From assembly GCA_046728115.1 (NCBI GenBank), contig JBKPDW010000030.1:1-8796 (forward strand): a stretch of 8,796 bases of DNA, given 5' to 3'. A program made the position numbers and the translations under genes. This document shows, one piece after another, positions 6,464-8,796 of the stretch. This DNA comes from CAVSWN01 sp046728115. GTDB taxonomy: Bacteria; Acidobacteriota; Vicinamibacteria; Vicinamibacterales; CAVVIG01. Position 1 is the first letter of the stretch; every line of letters begins with the position of its first letter. Below the pieces are notes generated by a model that worked only from the letters and a program-made list of their open reading frames with translations, did not search any database and had not been told where the DNA came from.

Positions 6464-6916
6464 ATGCACCAAATCACGCCGTTTCTCTGGTTCGACACGC
6501 AGGCCGAAGAGGCGATGAACCACTACTGCTCGATATTCAAGAACTCGAAAGTGCTCAACGTTCATCGCGCGAACGGCCGGGTGACGGGGGTTTCCTTCGA
6601 GCTCGACGGCCAGCGCTTCATCGGCCTCAACGGCGGGCCCCAGTTCAAGTTCACGGAGGCCATCTCGCTTCACGTGAGCTGCGAAACGCAGGCCGAAGTC
6701 GACGAGCTGTGGACGAAGCTGTCGGCAGGAGGCGAAGAAAGTCGTTGCGGCTGGCTGAAGGATAAGTTCGGTTTGTCCTGGCAAGTCATTCCGTCCGCGC
6801 TCACGCGGCTGATGAACGACCCGGATCCCGTCAAGTCGCAGGCCGTCGTGCAGGCGATGCTGAAGATGAACAAAATCATCATCGCCGACCTGGAAAAGGC
6901 CGCGGCCGCCGCCTAG
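6464..6916 (+). CDS. VOC superfamily protein, PhnB-like (PF06983 type)
   Basis: 150 aa, cytosolic. PhnB-like proteins have the glyoxalase/bleomycin-resistance/dioxygenase fold. Many are annotated as 3-demethylubiquinone-9 3-methyltransferase, but the activity is mostly unproven. Matching landmarks are ITPFLWFDTQAEEAMNHYCS (4-23), IFKNSKVL, FELDGQRFIGLNGGPQFKFT, EAISLHVSCETQAEVDELW, LSAGGEESRCGWLKDKFGLS and SWQVIPSAL. The tail, MLKMNKIIIADLEKA, is also typical. The start is fixed by a good Shine-Dalgarno, GGGAGGA (6448-6454), nine bases before the ATG; extending upstream would run into the GGAC array. Compared with the usual family pattern, roughly ten residues seem missing after NSKVLNVHR, where members commonly carry a Gly/Pro-rich loop. 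Its last two codons lie inside the left end of repeat element B. Substrate unknown. Confidence 0.9.
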   Translation: MHQITPFLWFDTQAEEAMNHYCSIFKNSKVLNVHRANGRVTGVSFELDGQRFIGLNGGPQFKFTEAISLHVSCETQAEVDELWTKLSAGGEESRCGWLKDKFGLSWQVIPSALTRLMNDPDPVKSQAVVQAMLKMNKIIIADLEKAAAAA

Positions 6917-7405
6917 GACGGTTTCAATTTCGCTGCATTCGCAACGGTCGGCTATCGATCACTCGAGCGCGGGGGCGTGGTCGACTCGCCGGCCTCCGCG
7001 CCTTGCTGGCGGCGCTGGACAGCTTCACGAGCGAGGCCGTCGAGCAGGCCATTCGAGCGCCGCCGCGGGGATCTCGCGTGGTCAACCGCGGCTTCCGGCC
7101 TGGCCTGACGATGCCGCGTCGATGTATCAGCTCGAGCCTCTCGCAGGAACAAGCACGAGCTGGGTGCTTGAGAGAGTCGGGTGACCCTCCGCGATCGACG
7201 CGGTCGGGCGCGCCTCCAGCTCGCGGTTGATCGGGGACGGGGATCACGCGAGCTCCACGCGGCGAGGCTCGAACGGCCTGCTCGCCGACAGCAGCGCAGC
7301 GGTCGGCAGCAGGACGCGGGAGGCGGGAACAGCCGGCACGCGTGACCGGACCATGATAAGGCCCCTGGACAATGGCTACACCGAAGTGGAAAGCGCTCTT
7401 AGCCC
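6911..7405 (-). repeat. Repeat element B: inverted relative of element A
   Basis: About 495 bp between the VOC gene and padR; no gene is evident in it. Its ends form imperfect inverted repeats of about 26 bp: the left end (6912-6937, CCTAGGACGGTTTCAATTTC) against the right end (7380-7405, with GAAGTGGAAAGCGCTCTTAG), about 19 of 26 matching with one gap. On the minus strand it aligns with element A from end to end, with three differences. It lacks the 260 bp at 2436-2693. It has about 48 bp of its own near 7333-7379. It has about 45 extra bases in a hairpin arm (6986-7038), where TCGAC/GTCGA at the base and GGCCTC/GAGGCC above it still pair. The AGCTCGCG/CGCGAGCT hairpin is kept exactly and only loop bases differ. 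Its right end repeats the right end of A in direct orientation (20 of 23). Confidence 0.75.
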
Positions 7406-7445
7406 GCGACGGCCGTATCGCGTGAGCTTGGTCCATCTCTTCATC

Positions 7446-7476
7446 CTGACAACCTAAAGGTGTCTCGCGATATGCT
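7446..7476 (+). promoter_or_regulatory. Candidate promoter of the padR-permease operon
   Basis: CTGACA (7446-7451) and TATGCT (7471-7476) with a 19-bp spacer; GATATG (7469-7474) would give 17 bp. It lies 34 bases ahead of the proposed padR start and 40 bases right of element B. PadR regulators often bind their own promoter; no clear operator palindrome was picked out. Confidence 0.4.
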
Positions 7477-7498
7477 GGGGTTCCTCTTGTTGCCCTAA

Positions 7499-7513
7499 GG
7501 GAGGAGCGCCCTG
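7499..7513 (+). promoter_or_regulatory. Ribosome site pointing to a CTG start for padR
   Basis: GGGAGGAG (7499-7506) is a near-perfect Shine-Dalgarno, and its core ends six bases before CTG at 7511-7513. The frame is closed by TAA at 7496-7498 and contains no ATG, GTG or TTG before the ATG at 7550. That ATG would remove the conserved first helix of the PadR domain and is too far from this site. Confidence 0.6.
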
Positions 7514-7837
7514 GAGAAGCTCGATATCCCGCAAGGCACGCTGGACCTGATGATTCTGACGATCCTCACCCGCGAGCCGATGCACGGCTACGGGATCTCG
7601 CAGCGGCTGGCCGCGCTCAGCCACGATCACTTTCAGGTGAACCCCGGCTCGCTGTTCCCGTCGCTGTACCGCCTCGAGCAGGACGGAAAGCTGAAAGCCG
7701 AATGGCGGCCCACCGAAAACAATCGCAACGCGAAGTACTACAAGCTTACCGCGTCCGGGAGGCGGCAACTGGAACAGCACCGGCAGCGGTGGGACTGGAT
7801 CGCCTTTGCCATCACCAGCGTGTTGGAGGGTGCATGA
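7511..7837 (+). CDS. PadR-family transcriptional regulator
   Basis: 108 aa when read from CTG at 7511. The PadR signature begins at once: EKLDIPQGTLDLMILTIL (2-19) is the first helix, followed by MHGYGISQRL (24-33). The recognition helix is NPGSLFPSLYRLEQDGKL (44-61), and the wing ends in NAKYYKLTASGRRQL (73-87). A short C-terminal helix, WDWIAFAITSVLEG, would serve dimerisation; its brevity is typical of the small PadR proteins paired with ADOP permeases. The stop overlaps the permease start as ATGA, so the two are co-transcribed and probably translationally coupled. The likely role is autorepression with control of the permease in response to a ligand or stress. Conventional calling at ATG 7550 would give a 95-aa protein missing 13 residues of helix 1. 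Confidence 0.9.
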   Translation: MEKLDIPQGTLDLMILTILTREPMHGYGISQRLAALSHDHFQVNPGSLFPSLYRLEQDGKLKAEWRPTENNRNAKYYKLTASGRRQLEQHRQRWDWIAFAITSVLEGA

Positions 7838-8796
7838 CGCTGATCCATCGGCTGGCGTCCATCATCTGCGGATGGTTCCGCCGGGCCCGGGCCGAGCAGG
7901 AGCTCGACGACGAGATGCGCGCGTTCGTCGAGTTGTCCGCGGCCGACAAAGTACGGGAGGGCGTTCCGCCCACGCAGGCGCGGCGTCAGGCGTTCCTCGA
8001 ACTTGGAGGGATCGAACCGGCCAAGGAGCGCGTGCGGACGTATCGGCACGGCGCGCGGCTCGACGAAATAGGACGCGACATTCGCTACAGCTTCCGGATG
8101 TTCGCGAAGAATCCGGGTTTCACCGTGATTGTGCTGCTGACGCTCTCGCTGGGCATTGGCGCGAACGTCGCCATTTTCAGCCTGATCGACGCGTTGATGC
8201 TGCGGTGGCTACCGGTCAGCAATCCGCAGGACCTCGTGCAGGTCAAACTGCGGTACGAATCGGGCCCGTCGGAGAGCTTCTCCTATCCGATCGTCAGGGC
8301 ACTCGCCGATCAGCACGACATCTTTTCAGGGGTTGCGGGGTTCAGCGGCATGCCGCTGGTCGTCGGTCCTCCCGGGTCGTTGAATCGCGTTCCCGGAGCG
8401 GTCGTCACCGGCGCCTTCTACGAGACACTGGGCGTGAATTCCGTCGTAGGCCGGCTGCTGGCGCCTGCTGACGACGAGCCCGGCGCTCCGCTGGCGGCGG
8501 TGATCAGCTTTGGCTATTGGGAGCGCGAGTTCGCACGCAATCCCTCGGCGGTTGGCCGAACGATTCTTGCGAACGGCGTCCCGGTGACCATCGTCGGCGT
8601 CAGCCCGCGCGGTTTCAGCGGGGCCAATGTCGGCGCGATCGCCGATATCACGATGCCGGTCGCGGCCATTCCTCGAATCAGCCCTGAAAGCGCCGCGCTC
8701 CTCGGTCCGGGTAATTTCTGGCTTCGAGTGCTCGCGAGGCCGCTGACAGGTATGCCTGTTCGCGAAGCCCAGGCGCGCCTGACGACCACGTGGACC
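7834..8796 (+). CDS. ADOP-type ABC transporter permease (MacB/FtsX-like), 3' end outside window
   Basis: 321 codons visible, open at the right edge; family members run to about 800-900 aa. The ATG overlaps the padR stop (ATGA). The N-terminal prefix domain (1-80), with ARAEQELDDEMRAFVELSAA (18-37) and ARRQAFLELGG (49-59), is typical of acidobacterial duplicated orphan permeases. DIRYSFRMFAKNPGFTVIVL (82-101) then leads into the first membrane helix (about 96-120, LLTLSLGIGANVAIFSLIDA). From 125 onward the periplasmic MacB_PCD-like core begins, with SYPIVRAL (150-157), VTGAFYETLGV (191-201), GRLLAPADD (206-214) and ISFGYWEREF (224-233). Such permeases usually lack a linked ATPase gene and belong to the MacB/LolCDE-like mechanotransmission class; the cargo is unknown. 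Confidence 0.93.
   Translation, partial: MTLIHRLASIICGWFRRARAEQELDDEMRAFVELSAADKVREGVPPTQARRQAFLELGGIEPAKERVRTYRHGARLDEIGRDIRYSFRMFAKNPGFTVIVLLTLSLGIGANVAIFSLIDALMLRWLPVSNPQDLVQVKLRYESGPSESFSYPIVRALADQHDIFSGVAGFSGMPLVVGPPGSLNRVPGAVVTGAFYETLGVNSVVGRLLAPADDEPGAPLAAVISFGYWEREFARNPSAVGRTILANGVPVTIVGVSPRGFSGANVGAIADITMPVAAIPRISPESAALLGPGNFWLRVLARPLTGMPVREAQARLTTTWT

Noticed and set aside
6924..7436. Minus-strand open frame of 170 codons over element B
   Set aside because: It spans the repeat and both of its ends with no recognisable domain; similarity to A is better explained at the DNA level.
2340..7510. Transposase, CRISPR array or tRNA in the intergenic regions
   Set aside because: No transposase motif, no regularly spaced identical repeats with unique spacers and no tRNA-like cloverleaf was seen on either strand.
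7550..7837. padR starting at ATG 7550
   Set aside because: It would cut off the conserved first helix and is badly placed relative to the Shine-Dalgarno at 7499-7506.

Overview
The window is GC-rich bacterial chromosome, most likely from an Acidobacteriota member (Vicinamibacteria-like or Terriglobia-like; this is an inference). The main pointers are a PadR regulator overlapping an ADOP-type permease (acidobacterial duplicated orphan permease), a large membrane-anchored Ser/Thr kinase with a TPR-like C-terminus, and long GC-rich intergenic spaces full of repeats. No rRNA, tRNA or CRISPR was seen.

Layout. (1) 1-1553, minus strand: a TetR-family repressor followed by a YcaQ/AlkX-type DNA glycosylase that runs off the left edge. 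They share a TTGA stop/start overlap. The glycosylase begins at TTG, so it is easily missed by ATG-based calling. (2) 1554-1670: a divergent control region with two inverted repeats that could be TetR operators. (3) 1671-2339, plus strand: a class I SAM-dependent methyltransferase. (4) 2352-3023: repeat element A. (5) 3147-3923: an exported beta-propeller protein with a twin-arginine-like signal. (6) 3987-6089: a Ser/Thr kinase, TM segment, Pro-rich linker and TPR-like domain. (7) 6129-6393: a GTCC/GGAC-rich array whose two halves are complementary. (8) 6464-6916: a PhnB-like VOC protein. (9) 6911-7405: repeat element B. (10) 7511-7837 and 7834-8796: PadR, apparently starting at CTG, and an ADOP permease cut by the right edge.

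Functional reading. The left block looks like a ligand-responsive module: TetR would control itself, the crosslink-repair glycosylase and the divergent methyltransferase. The middle block carries the exported propeller and the kinase, each apparently with its own promoter, so a shared task is not shown. The right block is a standard PadR-ADOP transporter operon.

The most unusual signal is the pair of related, apparently noncoding elements A (672 bp) and B (about 495 bp). They lie in opposite orientation around 3024-6910. Each has imperfect terminal inverted repeats, and they share a roughly 320-bp GC-rich core in which one hairpin keeps its stem while the loop varies. They look like MITE-like or structured-RNA-like members of a dispersed family that I cannot name.
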